This document shows, in pieces, positions 45,110 through 58,546 of a DNA stretch of 64,000 bases. The number at the start of each line of letters is the position of its first letter. Within the stretch, counting starts at the first letter, position 1. The position numbers and the translations under genes are program-made. The stretch covers positions 28,250,552 to 28,314,551 of the forward strand of contig OX419756.1 in the NCBI GenBank assembly GCA_948567375.1, written 5' to 3'. Below the pieces are notes generated by a model. The model worked only from the letters and a program-made list of their open reading frames with translations, was not told the origin of the DNA and did no database searches. Source of the stretch: Lunularia cruciata (taxonomy: Eukaryota > Streptophyta > Marchantiopsida > Lunulariales > Lunulariaceae).

Positions 45110-46004
45110 CTACACTCTCCTTAGTTTATTAAATGTTTATTGTTAGTGCATTTTTTTCCCTTTTCGGGTCTTGCATCAATATGGCTCTTTATTGGCCACT
45201 TAGGAATGGTGCGCCCTGTGTTCGTTTTTCCTTATGCACTTGTGTTTATTTCTTTCTTTCTTTATTTATTCATTAACTTACCTCTTCCGTGATTCCCCTG
45301 ATTGGAGGGAGATTACATAAATTGATAGCGGAAAACTTAGAAGGAACTACAGTAACCCCCTACGCTCTGAAAGAGCTACATTGCTGGATCAACCAGTCCC
45401 GGAATACTTAGAGAAAAACTACCGAGAGAGAACCTGTACAGAGAAACTATGGGTTCTAGTGTATCTTTCAAGCTTCCTGATGTCCGTATTTAATTTGCTG
45501 CCATATTCAACACATCTATTAGAAGGTGACTGACGAGTCCAACGAAACAAGACAAGAGCTCAGGATCCCAAACAAAAGATTAAATACTCCGGTTGACCTG
45601 CCTCAAGTCATGCGAGAGACGAGATAGAACGCTTCCGATCCATCTTGGGAGGAACAGTTGACCCATCCAGCTGCCCTCCTTACCCACATATTCCGCACGT
45701 CCGTCAAGAGCAGATGTGAACACACTTGACATCGTCTAATATATCTGGAACAAGGTTTCTGCAAAAGCCGAGTGGGAAAGACAGGTACTTTGCTTCAACT
45801 TTTATCGAGAAATTCACATCGTGCTGATTTGAGGTACATATACTTTATTTTCTTCGTATGTTACAGCTTTGAAAGACACTTTTTTTGACAAACAAGTTGT
45901 AGTTGAATATGAAGCCTTGTGCGAAGATACAAAGATATTACTCTGACGAAAAGAGGCAAAATACGAGAGGTCCATCTACATACGGACCCCGTACTGGATG
46001 AAAA
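45110..46004. other. Downstream flank of the TFIIIC gene
   Basis: From 45300 the base composition becomes more balanced. It is the 3' flank and probably 3' UTR of the minus-strand gene ending at 46005. No other gene is supported. A clear polyadenylation signal was not fixed. Confidence 0.4.
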
Positions 46005-49000
46005 TCAGAATGTACAGAAATCCTTTAGCACTTGTCTAGCTAGGTGGTGTGCGCCACTTCTTTTATATATGAGATGGAGATTGTATGCTGCTTCCCGTTG
46101 CAAGTTACAGTGTCCAACATCACGATCTGATGGGACCACTTTAGGCGTTTCTCCCAGCAGAATCTCCACAGTCTCGTGAGGCAATTTGACAAGGGGGCGA
46201 TCTTTCTCATAGGTGATCAAAACTTTTTCATAGTAGTTTACTGCTAGCTGTAAAAGACCCACATGATGGTATGCACGAGCAATGTTGAAGTTGGACTCCT
46301 GATATTTGAATGTGGAAAGACGAGCAATTTTTAGTGACGGCATGTAAAATATAAACACGACAAGGGTTACGTTACAGATAGAGAAAGGACGAGGATGTGT
46401 TCAAAGAAAAACACAAGCACACTTCGTCCCGAAGAACATGTCATAAACCACGGGTATTGCTCACGAGTAAACCACGAGCAGATTAAGAAGGGCTAGCATA
46501 CCTGGTTACTGTTAACTAGCCGCTGATATCTATACAGAAACGCAAATCCTTGCATGACACACTGATTGCGATTACTAAGCCTGAACCCCAGAGAAAGATT
46601 GATAAATGCTGTGCCTGCTCCCAAAACAGAAACAACATCGTAGATTATATCAGTAGACATAGAGCTTCACAAATGCGCTAGGTGCTATTTATACAACATT
46701 TAAATACATTGAAATTTAGATTCAAGATTTGAACGCTCAACTAATGTGGAAAGAAATATTCTTACCAACACAAAGGTTTATGAAAGGATCTTCTGGCTGA
46801 AGCTTATATGCTTGCAGATAGTCTCGAAGAGCTCCTTGTTGCTGACTTATCATGCTGAATTGATGTCCCGAAATTATCATCGTAGGTATGCAGTCCGGGT
46901 ACTTAGCTCGCATGTGTAACATAAACTTGTTATGTTTTGGCACTCGTGCCTCTGATCTGGCACACAAACCACAAAGATGAGGCGATCATCTCAGTCTACG
47001 GGTCTGCTTATCCTGAGAGACAACCAGCACAAGATAACTATGGAAGCTTATAAGTGTCCACCGCACAACGTCCACTGGTCGGCCCCTTTTACTTTATGGT
47101 CCTACTTCCAGTACAGTTATGTTTTCTACTTGTGCCATGTGCTTTTGCTAAGATATCAAATAATAACTTCCACCTCAAAAACATTTATGGACAGATAAGA
47201 GAGCGTACTATGAATCGAAACCAACCAAAGCAGAACTGAACACACCATATAGCTACATATGCCAATAAAAGGCGAAATATAAGAGGTCTTCAATTAGAGG
47301 TGAGAGTCGCACCTAGAGATAACTTGATAGTAGCGATTCCACATACTTGTACTGTAAGGGCGTTGCAACACCATGTATTTGACACAATCAAACCCATACT
47401 TGGCATCCCTCGTCTGATATGAGATATCTACAGGATAAAAGACATGGAATAAGTTGCACTTCATGTGAACCCTTTCTATATAAGAACAGGAAATGATGGA
47501 GCTACGGTGCTGAGTAACTCCATCCCTGACTACAAGATAATCCACAAGCCGAGACAAGGTGTAGTATCATACGTAACCCCAGATTCCGAAGCTCGTCTCG
47601 CTTCTCCTTTGCAAGCCCGGATCCTGCTTGCAACGTGTGATGGACGATTTCCAGAGCCTCCCAGTACCTCTTTGAGGCTGATAAGGTCCTGCAACACTGT
47701 GGACAATCTCACTGAGAGCCAGCTCAAAATTTGGTCTAGATTTACACTGGAAAAGGCACAAGATCCAGATGATACTCCAGAGATTTAAAAGTAAGATAGT
47801 GAAGGCAACTGACTTGGAGAATGAGCTGATAGTGTTCATCATCTTTCAACAAATTCGGCAGGGGTGGCTGTTTCACATGGACTTCCTACACCACAGCCAG
47901 ACATTTCGTATTAAGTGAGCTTGGCCCACCGTAGAGGATTAATTAGTGTCTTGAAGCATTTACCCATCCCCATATATGACGTCATTAAGTACTTAATGCT
48001 CCAAGTCTGTTTCTGTCAAGTCTCAAAGCCAATGCCATTCACATCCATATTGTCACGCATATGGTGCTTCTAGCTGACAACCTCCATGACAAGATGTGAA
48101 GCGGAGAACATATGACTTATGAGCTTCAAAAACATCACAACAGCACCCGAGAGTGAATCTTAGCTTGGGAAACTTGAAGCACGAAAGCACAAAAGAAAGT
48201 AAGTTTCGAGTTGTACAATTGGTGGTGGTTCTTCTTCCAACTCCTCCTCAGATTGATATTCCTTACCAGCAGCAACGGCTGCTGCCCTCTTATCATTCTT
48301 TTCTTCTAGCATTTGCTGCAGCCTCTTTTTGGCCCTTGAGGCCTTCACCCTACATGTAAATCAAGTTTTCAGAGGGCATGAAACTTTAGCGTACAGACCA
48401 CTTCCATTCCATGCTTCCACTTCATGATACCTTGAATGTACAATGGAGTTGAGCTATCTTACATATCTGCACTCGAAAGGACAGGTCTAAACCCGTGGAA
48501 GACTTCGTCAGCTGGTCTGTCTTCGATCCAACGGACCCTTTCCAGCAACACACTTTTTCGCAGTTTCTTTGGCATCCTTACCTGAAACAAGTTGAAAGAA
48601 AGTCAAAAGTTGGAGAGGCTCGGAAATCCAATTGAGCTGATTCTTGTTCAGAATAAGCCCAGGGAGTGTGCATTTAAGGGGGAAAAAAACCATGGAAGTG
48701 TTGGAAGAGTATGGTTATTAAATTAAGCAGACAATAGACGCTAGATTTTCTCCTTTGGTTTCGAACGTCAATCTAGGGAAGAAAGGGGGAAACTTCTGAG
48801 GCTGGAGTTCGTGAAGTAGCCAAGCACAAAACGAATTTCATAGATTCTCAAAGCAATCAAAGAAGGCAGTAGAACATGCGGAAGAAAAGGAATCCATGGC
48901 AGAAGAAAAGATTTTCACCCCTATGAGGAAAGAGTAGTGGTTTCTAACCCCTACATTTCAAAAGAAACATTGGATACGGAGACTTGAAAATAGCAGCAGA

Positions 49001-52000
49001 AACCGTTCGAAGAACGGGGAACCCAAACCCCACTAACCAAGTAACCGAGAGCGTGCAGCATGTACGTATGCAAATAGAATTGAAATGAAACTAAGCAACG
49101 AAATACATAACTAAACACGAGCGTAAGTGATAGAAAGCACGAACGAAAATGGGGGCATTTCATAAGTAGCACCTGCAGTGAACTAGTATACATCATGGAA
49201 GAAAAACAAAGAGACAAAAACAGCAACAGATTAAGCATCTGAAATTGAAAACAGAGGAGGATCATTGAGCGAGTAGGAGGGTCCAACCAAAAGAAAAGGA
49301 GAAACATAGAGCGCGTAGCTTTTGTGGAGGATCGGTGGAGCGGAGCAAAGTGGTAGAGGAGTGGATGGTATCTTGGCTGGCTTGGAGCGAAGCGTGAGAG
49401 GACTGGATATTAGGACATGCGAGCAGAAGCTGTTGGAAGAACGAGGGATCCAGAACTCAGTAAATGCATATGAAGTGGCGATGAAATGTGAACATGATAT
49501 TGAGAAATGAGGACAGAAGCCCTTCGAGGAACGGGAGATCCAGAACTCATTGAATGAAAAATAATATGCATGATACGTAATGTATACAAAATACGTGCAA
49601 GACGAAATTTGTATAAAACCGGGAAAGGAGATGAAATGGAAACAACTCATCGAATGTAAGCAGAAGTAAACGCCATCTAGAAACAATTAAAGAGCAACAC
49701 TTGTATACCAGTAGCATGCATCGAATAAACATTAAAGATAAACTGCGCATGTATAGAAAAAAGCTCAATTGGGAAACGACTGACCTATCGAGCCAGACGA
49801 TAAAGATTAAGTTAATCTGAAGTCGGGAATCGTGTAGAAGCCATGAAATAGACAGTCAAGGAAGGCAGTCGAGTCAGGCAGACCGAGAGTATGAACTCGC
49901 TCAGAGAGCGGGGGAAGTAGAGTGACGCGTTAGAGGACTGGATAGAGTATATCGCAACATGTGCTATGGACACAAGAGTCCTAAAACACTAAAGCAGTAG
50001 AAGGCGGTCATAGTAAGCCTCCTCGAAAGCACGTAGGACTTCATCAGTGCCAAACGTAGTGCCAAAGTAGCTGAGCAAATGTCAGTACCCCTCGAACTGA
50101 GTTTCTGTTCGAAAGCTCATGAGTGCCAAGGCAAACTCGGTTGCTCCCAAATGTGCTGCTCAAAGTAATAACAATGCAGAGTAAGGGAAGGCTGGAACAG
50201 CTGAAGCTTAAGTTCCACCTAAAGAGCAGGAATAGGCATAAGCAGAAGAAATCGGACTGCAATGCACAATCGTGAGCAGGAGAACGAAAAAGACTGGAGA
50301 CATACCTTGTTAAAACCTGAAAGTAAAACATCGGTTAATCCCGAAATATTCCAAAGTATTCCAAAGTATTCAAAGTATCCAAAGCAAGCCAAATATTCCA
50401 AAGTATAAGATAATAAAGCTAATAAGGAGAGAGATCATCGAAGAACAAGAAAGATCAATGAAGAATAAGGACGAGCGAGAGATATGAGAGAGAGGGAGAG
50501 GTACTTTATGTACCGGGTGATGTGAGGAAGAAGGGCCAAAGTACAGGTGTGAAGGACAGGTGTGAAGGGCAAATTAATGAAGGACGGCGAAGTGGGAGCA
50601 CAATGGACGAGGTCCTCAAATTAAGGAACGGAGCACATGAAACTAGGACCACCAATTAATGGGAACATTAATGGCAACGGCTGGCGGTGAAGTAAAATAC
50701 CGGCTATCCAAGATGTACTAAGGAACTACTGACTTCGAGAGATACTGAATTGTGTAAACGTTCAACCTTGTGATTTTGAGTCTCCAGATACAATGTCTCT
50801 TGAATGGCCGGAACTATTGTATCCAGGTACAGGTGGTACTGTTCTTGTGAAAGATAAATCTCTGCCAACTTCTTTCGAACTTCACCCTCTTTCCACCATG
50901 CAAGTTTCTCTTCTGTATCGGTTTGAAGTGCGACATCCTCTGTGTTAATCAGCCACTGCACTAGATTAAAAGAGGTTTCTTACAAGAGAATACAATTAAA
51001 ACCTGTGGAATTAATGTCTATCACCTGTAATAAGTCAAAAGATCCATTCAAAAACAACATATGACAACACAACCTACCGGCATTTTCAGGAGGAGCCAAA
51101 ATAGATATGGCCTCGGCGTGATGTCCGTATTCATTCAAAAGAGAAGCCAAAGTGAGTCGAGCCTCTGTGTGTTGGGGAAGGTCCTTCAAAACTGCAAAGC
51201 AAAATTTAATCAGGAAATATTCTCATTGACTTTTCTCATGTATAATTATGTGCGACACAGAGAAAGGCTACCTTTATAGTAAAGGTCAATAGCAGCTCGA
51301 GTTGCCTTCAACGCAACATGACACTCTGCCATCTTAAGGGATAGACCGGCCTGGCACAAGACAATCACCAACCGCTTGCAACGTCAGATCCACTTGACTC
51401 CATCGTAGATATTACCAAGGCAGCGGAGGTCAAACTCGGAACCATCTCCCCTGTTGCACGTACTTTAGATTATGCCAAATCACAAGGACGACTCGAGCTG
51501 AAGCATTGCACGCCTCTACTGTCCATTTGAAAGGAGAGAAGAAAGAGGGAAGGTACATTATCAAAGGTCTTATCTCCCTGAAGCATTTCATAGTAGTGTA
51601 AAGCATACTTATGTTCTCCTAAAGCCAAATAAGCATCTCCGACATCCATTACTAGATCCGCAAATCCCTCAATCCGCTCCTCCGATAGCTCCTCAAAATA
51701 GCTCTGCAATAGGTTACATCACTAGATCAACACCACAACCACACGCACACCGAATTGCCTGTAAAGAGCTTCTATAGAACTGACCAGTTTTTAACAAGTG
51801 TACTGTGTAAACAGGTAATGATTTCAAATGAGAAAGAACAAGACAAAGGAAACAGATACCTCGGCATCCTCTAAGTTTCCTAAATAGGCATGACATATTC
51901 CAGCCTTGGTAGATAAATCGAGAGGAAGATGTTGATCTGGGCAGTATAGTGTTGATGCATGATCAATATGTGCAATTGCTGTTGCAAATTGTCCCCTTTC

Positions 52001-54347
52001 CATAAGCAGTTCACCTAGAAGATTCACTGCTGTCAGATCGGCCTCTGCCGGATGCTCCTCGATTAACTTCTCAAGAACTTGAATAGCACGCTCACATTGT
52101 CCGGTCTTATGATGCATCTACAGTCCAAGATGTTGCCAGAGCTTAGTTTCGACAGGACCCGGCTACTTGTCTCCCTACTCTTGCTGGTGCAAACTAATTT
52201 CCCTCTTGCTTTCAAGTAGGACCATATGAAATTTTAAAATGTGGAATTTTACGTGGTAATTTGCATTCCAAGGAGCTATCTCCACTTCCAAATTTTTAAA
52301 GCAACCATCGGTACATGGGGAGATGGCGAAACTCAACAACACAAACCAGCACATGCATGCTGTGCCCACATGTCTTTGTTGAAACTACCTTGGCAACCAT
52401 CTTGCACACCTCCACATCACTAGGCCGCTGTAGAAGGATCTGCTCAAACGCCTCTGCAGCTTTCTGGTGTTCATTGTGTTCAGCAAAAAGCGATGCTCGA
52501 TCCCATTTGGCATCCACATCATCTGGATCTGCTTTGATTGCCTTTGTCAAACAGTAAATCACTTGTCCAATGTTCCCCTGTTCCCTGTCACAAGTTGGTA
52601 TAGAGAGAAGATCAACACTTGGAATGGTGATAGATATTCCACCGTGTGTCGGTACGTGATATCAAACAAATCAGTTAAGAAAGGAAAGTTGACAGGTGAG
52701 GTAAATACATTGACCAAGATGCAAGACGCTTCCATAATGCAGTATCCTTAGGGGTGAGGTGCGCAGCAATCATATAGAAGTTCAGCGCCTTCTTTCTATC
52801 AGCCATGGCGTCGTATAACAACCCTAGGGTGTGATAAGAATCTGGTACGTTTGGAGCTATGCGCACACACTCTTTCAGTAACTCCACAGCCTGTAAAACA
52901 GATCAAAAATAAGTTTCTTTCTTCCGTATGCTCCGATGTACAAACTCTCAACCTGCACAGTTTATGCTTCTGTTTCAAGAGATGCTTGCTATTTTAACGA
53001 ATGGAGACAACGTGAAGATTTATATTCCAGTAGGCCCTGTGACGCAAACTTGTCCACTCAAATTTGCCCACACATTACGAATGAAGTGCTTGTAAGCCCT
53101 CGATTACTCATTGATATCAAGAAAGATCATCCAAGACAAACATCATGCTAAAATCTCTTGCTCAAAGTAATCATGTAACAAGAAAACGCATCCAATTCTG
53201 AAAACCGATGTTGTGGCGTTCGAGGAGCTCACCTCGTCGAACTTCCCCATAGCGTAGAGAAGATTCGCTTCTCCTAAAGTCTTTGCGACTTGAGGCGTTA
53301 GCTTTGAACCTCTGGGCCTGCCAAGCTTCTTCCTCTGAAATGACAAGACAGATAACGTGTCAACATGTGGGTATGGTATATTCCTGCTCTCTCTCATAAG
53401 CTTGGTTTCAGTGTATCGGCTTTGTCCTGGGTGGTGAATGTATTCTCGTAAAGCCCGGAAGTTGCATCTTTGTCCACACGAGAGGAAGATTCATTGCAAC
53501 ACCCATTTCTTATATAAGGTGTAACAAGCTTGGAGGAGGATAAGAAAGTGCAACCTCTAAAATTCAGAGTATTCTAACGAAACCACATATTATTAGCACC
53601 TACGGGAATCTACATTCCTAAAGAGCTTGTGAAAGGCCCACCTACGAGAGTATGCGGTATGATAGAACCTATGTACATAAGCATCTAATTCTTTCTGCCG
53701 TTAAGTTGCAGTTTGGCAATCGGCTTAAACTGAAATTAGCTCCACAAATATCATAGTCTACGCTACTCTGAGCAGTGTTGTATTTCTTCTTAGCACACCC
53801 CATCCTACTGGAAAGCGATGTTGGCTGTTGGTTGCAAACTGCTAACCCGTTTCCGCCGCCTCCGACGTCCACGACCAACTCCTAACCCTGCTGATTCCCA
53901 TATTTCATCAACGCTGGCGCCAAAAACGTCCTCTTGCGCCTTGGATGTCTTGGCTTTCGCTGCCCTGTGAAGAGATCGGGGATAGGTCAGTTAACTTAGC
54001 TAAACAACGAGCTTTTTGCTCATCAGCATAGCATACTACATCTTTCTCCCAAAACTTCCATCACCGCATGTTTTCCACCTCTGAATAGCCAACGCTTTCC
54101 GCTTGCGAGCTGCGAGTGCTTCGTACTCCAGCTTCTGGAATTGCTCAAATGGCATGACACCACTTTCGTCGGCTTCAGCAAAAGCCAGTGGATCCATCCC
54201 TGTCCCGAACTCAAGTTGATACTCGTCATTCTCTTCCTCTTCTCCATACTCATCCGCTCCAATGTCCTCATCTCCGTCGTCCTCATCTACGTCCTCGCTC
54301 AACGCCTCTGCTTCTCGTTCAGTCTCAGCTCCTTCCTCCTCGTCCAT
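46005..54347 (-). CDS. GTF3C3: TFIIIC subunit, TPR protein (GTF3C3/Tfc4-like), about 17 exons
   Basis: Minus-strand spliced gene for the TPR subunit of TFIIIC, which binds tRNA and 5S gene promoters and recruits TFIIIB and Pol III in the nucleus. It starts at ATG 54347 with a long acidic region (Glu/Asp-rich), then M-D-P-L-A-F. A basic block follows (about 53966-53800, R-R-R-R-K-R), preceded by A-S-V-D-E-I-W. TPR exons lie at about 53340-53233, 52890-52710, 52596-52393, 52117-51858, 51704-51520, 51340-51271, 51190-51080 and 50955-50755. After a roughly 2.1-kb intron come about 48593-48462, 48350-48180, 47840-47590, 47430-47300, 46960-46770, 46617-46501 and 46298-46005. Family hallmarks at the C-terminus are T-A-F-I-N-L-S-L-G, N-I-A-R-A-Y-H-H-V-G-L and A-A-Y-N-L-H-L-I-Y-K-R-S-G-A, ending at a stop. 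Several boundaries show AG/GT (for example 46617, 46501, 46298); others are approximate. No internal stop is needed, so it appears functional. Confidence 0.85.
48700..50700 (-). other. Long intron of the TFIIIC gene
   Basis: About 2 kb lies between the exon ending near 50755 and the one starting near 48593, with no coding match to the family. It contains a diverged repeat of the form CAGAAGC...GAACG-GGGATCCAGAACTCA at about 49428-49462 and 49512-49546, with a weaker copy near 48995-49025. It also holds the short tandem repeat at 50341-50406. The other introns are mostly below 400 bp. Confidence 0.6.
50341..50406. repeat. Short tandem repeat, ATTCCAAAGT-type
   Basis: About six copies of a 10-11 bp unit (ATTCCAAAGT, ATTC-AAAGT, ATCCAAAGC), within the large intron. 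Confidence 0.85.
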
Positions 54348-55219
54348 TTCACCGAGACTACTGATACACAAGCAAATCTTTCAGACAATTGTCAGCATTC
54401 GCCGAGGAACGAAGCAAGTACAAACTAAAAGTACATGCTAACAACGTTCCCCGAATAATTGCGCACAGCTCTGTTTATCTCCTTACGTTCTAAACCTCAT
54501 AAGGTCTAGGAAAACAAACGGCATTGCCATTATAGCCAGCACTTGCGTATACATCGAACAAAGATGATGTTCCCTACATCCAAATCCCTTGCGCTAAGAT
54601 AGGCCTTACAGAGTTGCTGTAACCAGTAACAATCAAATTGATCGAGTTAAAAACTATTTTCCGGAGTCATTCTCAATAGTATTGTTTCACTGCATTATAG
54701 CATTTTCTAACACAATTACGAAAATGTCAAATTCCAGCTGATATGCTGATATGCTGAATGCTGGACATCCATAACATTCCACTTGAGCGCCATACCCAGG
54801 AATACGGCGTCCTGGAGCTAAATTCAATCCTTTCAAATCAAATATTACGTATAGAAAACCTCAAAGATACACTCACTGTCACTGACATCACCGGATCATG
54901 AAAAATTAACAACCCTGGAGACGCATTCTCACATTCTGGCTTCCTGCTAAGATCCCGATGAGAAACGCAACAGATCGCGAAGCTTCCAATTGAAACCAAC
55001 CACGCCTGCATCACCGCCCCGGGCAAATTCCTCACGACTCGGACGCACCAATTCCAGTCACCACTAGCGTCGGAATTCCCAGGAGTAAAATCTTCCTCAC
55101 CCCTTCTAGAACGACCACCTACAGACTAAAGATTCAGTCCCTGTTTCAGAAGTTGCTCCACGATTCTTTCGCCGTACATCATATGCAGTGTAAAACTCCA
55201 GAATTTCGGGTGGGTGTTG

Positions 55220-55243
55220 GGGTTTTAGGGCTTTAGGGCCCCA
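55220..55243 (-). promoter_or_regulatory. Telo-box-like and GGGCCC motifs upstream of the TFIIIC gene
   Basis: On the minus strand GGGGCCCTAAAGCCCTAAAAC lies about 0.9 kb upstream of the ATG. It resembles the plant telo-box AAACCCTAA (one mismatch) beside a GGCCC element, a pair common in promoters of plant translation and ribosome-related genes. A 5' UTR intron ending at the CAG at 54361-54363 would place transcription start further upstream, consistent with this site. Function is inference. Confidence 0.4.
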
Positions 55244-55261
55244 TGAATCGCCACCAATCTG

Positions 55262-58200
55262 CTCACATTTTCATAGTAGCTCTGTCCACAGTTCGTCGAT
55301 GCATAAGTCGGATTAATAAAGGACTCATCACATTTAACCTTATATGATTTCGGAGTTTAGAGAATGAAATCTACTGCCAAGGAATACACATTAGGAATCC
55401 AATCATATCCAACCTCGAGAACTGGGGGAAAGATGATGGCAGACCACCAACTCATGATACACTGCAGAATTTTCGCAGGAAGCCCCGTGCTTATTGGAAT
55501 CATAAGCGCAACAGCACTTGAATGTGGGACAAGGAATAATCATAAAAGAACGGTTACATCACTGCAGTCTGTGTACTCTTTTTGTGATGAAGATTGGCCC
55601 AAACATAGGACAAAATTCAGTTAACACCTTTTTATAAAGGTACTGTAGGTGTGTGATACTTATTTTCTGACAGTTTTGGAACTTCAAATCCTGGACAGGG
55701 GGAGCCATCACACTGCTTAATTAGTGAGTTCTTGTCTACCTGTTCATGAAACTTGCGGACTATTTAGTTTATGGGAAAGCACCTCTCACCATTTGAACCT
55801 TAAATATCAGTGTATGACACAGCGAAAGGCCTTACTGATCTCATGTACATGGTACATGTACTTTACTACCCATTTGAGACACGATTAGACTCTACAGGAT
55901 GTAGTGATATTCAAGCATGTCCTCTCTACTGTCGCAAAAGGATGACGTTGGAATTGAGGGATCTATTATTTTTCATTTGTCCATTTTTTTCTTCTCTAGT
56001 ATAGATCTATAAGGTCTTTGTGAAAGTCAACGTAAAAACTGCTCGGTATATTTTGGAGACAATGTTAGTATAGATACTTGAGCTTGTCGGTTCCATAATG
56101 TTAATTCTTTTTTTCCCCTAAAAGGTTCAACTCTGTATATGTTTTAACAGGAATTACAAATTTTACTCCAAGCCTTTGTATACGTTACACTTATTTTCTA
56201 TTTTCTTAAGTAAGAAATACCTACTCTTTGTCATCAACCATCTATCGATTAATCTTGTCACTTTCCCATAATTTCAGAAAACAGCAAAGTCGTCTATAAG
56301 GAATGCGAGCACTTACAAGAGTGCCGTATTTAAAAATAGGAACAACTCACTGAAGACGATTATTAAGGTACGTGTTAAAACCGTACGATAGAATTGATAC
56401 TGTACTACCCTTTCACGAGTGGAGGACACAACGGTATAGTCTTTGTATTCTGAGATTTATCCGTTGAGCAAGGTAAACTTTACAAAATTTGGTATGGTAC
56501 AGTCAACTTTTATAGTCTCAGTTGGTTCAACGTGCATGGCAGCAGATAATGACAAACAAAACTACAAAAGAGTCAGCTCATCCTTTGATTATCACTTTCT
56601 CTTTCAGATTGATGACTATTTTCATAATAATGTTAGAAGCTATTCTAAGACTTAAATTGTTGAAGAATGAACAACTTTGACATTGATGTCTATTGACTCG
56701 CAAGTCACTTGGGCCCATCGTGATAAAAATATAGAATAATGTTTCTCTTGTTAACTTTCACTTTGGCTTATATCAGTATATGATAAACCGCAATAAAACT
56801 AGGTGAACATAAAAAAAATTTGCAATATAAATACTATCAATATGGATATCTATTACCTATTTTAAAGCATTTTTTATGGGGTCTTCCCATCCTCGTTTTT
56901 TCTACGCGGTCGCCTTCTTCTTTTAAAGCATTTTTGTCTACCTTTCCTGAGCTTCAACTCTGCATAAGAATACGTTCCAATGACAGCATTTTTACTCTGC
57001 TATAAAACTTTAAAGCAATTTACATTAATTGAACTAATCAAAATTCAAGAAAGAATAGAAGGTCATATGTGCAAAGCTAACCCTTTCAACAAAATCAATA
57101 TTTTGTTCCAATTTGCAAGCTATAATGAGCTCTTGCGTTAGAAATAAGTATCTTGGTGAAAGGACCTTTCCCTATCTGATCTCTTGAAATATATCCTTGC
57201 TATTCTGGTGAAGTTATCTACAAATACAAGTCAAAGCAACTGTGTAATATTTTCGTCAGTATTTGGTGGTGCGGTAAGAGACTCTCCTTCTACCAACATA
57301 TATCTCTTGATTCATGAATGTAAAGGTCAATTCAATAAATTTATGTTGTAATTCTACATACATAAACTACCAAGTTTATTGTTCTGGTGAAAGCTACTTC
57401 TAACTTATCGGTAACTTGGGAAAGAGAGAAGAATTATCGTGAGGGAAAATTAAAAACTTACAAGGAACATGAAAATAACCACCGAGAAATTTGCCACCAG
57501 GATTATACCTTGGATGAGTTAATAGCAATTTTACAAAGATTGCAAAGAGAGGATGAGAAAGGGAGTAGAGTGAATAGCTCAAAAAAACAACCGGAGTAAG
57601 TTTGTTTCAAAATGTCTTATGGTTATTTTAGGATGAAGGCAATGCTAATGAAAAGCAAGCTCATCAGAGTCTCTTCTTGTACTTTAGTTTGACTCTATAA
57701 AGAAACTTCGTTCCACAAAGGTAGGTAATGTTCTATAAGTGCAAAAGGCAAAACTCAAAATTTTGGAGCAACCTTAAAGCACAATACATGATAGAAAGAC
57801 AAATTCAGATAACTGTACCTAAACGCCAATAAGAAGTAAGACCTTATTTTTAAATGTTAACTATCTCAAGATGATGAATTGATGATCTAGATTGGATTAG
57901 AACTTGCGACAAATATCTATCATTAAGACATTAAAGAGGGTGATAATTGAGTCCATTAAATAATTTGGTGGCCAGAATTTATATGCCAGCAAAAATTGTG
58001 CACAAAGATTAGGGTTATATTACAAATACACTAATTAATTAGTAATTTTTCATAAGTGGAAATATAAATCATTGGGATGCTTTATTAATATAAATATTTT
58101 TCCATTTTTCTAACTTAGTATATTTTTTTCATGCTTTCATTCTTTCAAGATAGATAAATTGTTCAACTATAGAAGAAATTTATGCAAAATTAGTTTATGT

Positions 58201-58330
58201 TTCAGATAATATTCACGTGTTTGGAATATTTGATTGGTCTAAACTTTCTGAACTAGCATATTAGCCTACATATTAGCCCATATTTTTGCTTTACTTAAGT
58301 TAAGGAATGTATGAACTATCTACGTTATGC
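55262..58330. other. Intergenic region, no gene supported
   Basis: Mostly AT-rich with short frames. A 70-residue charged plus frame (57387-57599, Lys/Glu-rich with D-E-L-I-A-I-L-Q-R-L) may be chance or a decayed element. No RNA gene, TIR or LTR was recognised before the gypsy LTR remnant. Confidence 0.4.
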
Positions 58331-58339
58331 TAGTCACAC

Positions 58340-58533
58340 TTCCCAATTAACTTGGCTTGCACGCCAAGAAAGCGGCTCAAGGAAGCTTCTTGATAAGCTT
58401 CTCAAGAGCCTTGTATGATTTCTACAAATACAAGAGCCAAAGCTCATACTAGGCATTCAAAGTTTTCCCACATTCAAGTGTCCTAATGTGAGTTTCCATT
58501 CTCTTATTCTCTCTTCGGTCTCAATCTTTTACA
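58340..58533 (+). repeat. 5' LTR (distal part) of Ty3-gypsy element
   Basis: Matches the end of the 3' LTR (63555-63749), from AACTTGGCTTGCA to CTTTTACA, and is followed directly by the PBS. It has one copy of the about 60-bp repeat unit that occurs three times in the 3' LTR. The TATA box of the other LTR is TACAAATA here. The proximal part of this LTR is not recognisable. Confidence 0.8.
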
Positions 58534-58546
58534 TTGGTATCAGAGC
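58534..58546 (+). other. Primer-binding site (initiator Met tRNA)
   Basis: TTGGTATCAGAGC directly after the LTR terminal ACA is the standard plant PBS complementary to initiator Met tRNA. Confidence 0.9.

Noticed and set aside
54348-54371. Upstream non-ATG start for the TFIIIC gene
   Set aside because: The frame would begin at TTG and cross a probable splice acceptor; the ATG at 54347 starts the acidic N-terminus.
57387-57599. 70-residue Lys/Glu-rich plus frame
   Set aside because: No domain, no splice context and no neighbours; likely chance.
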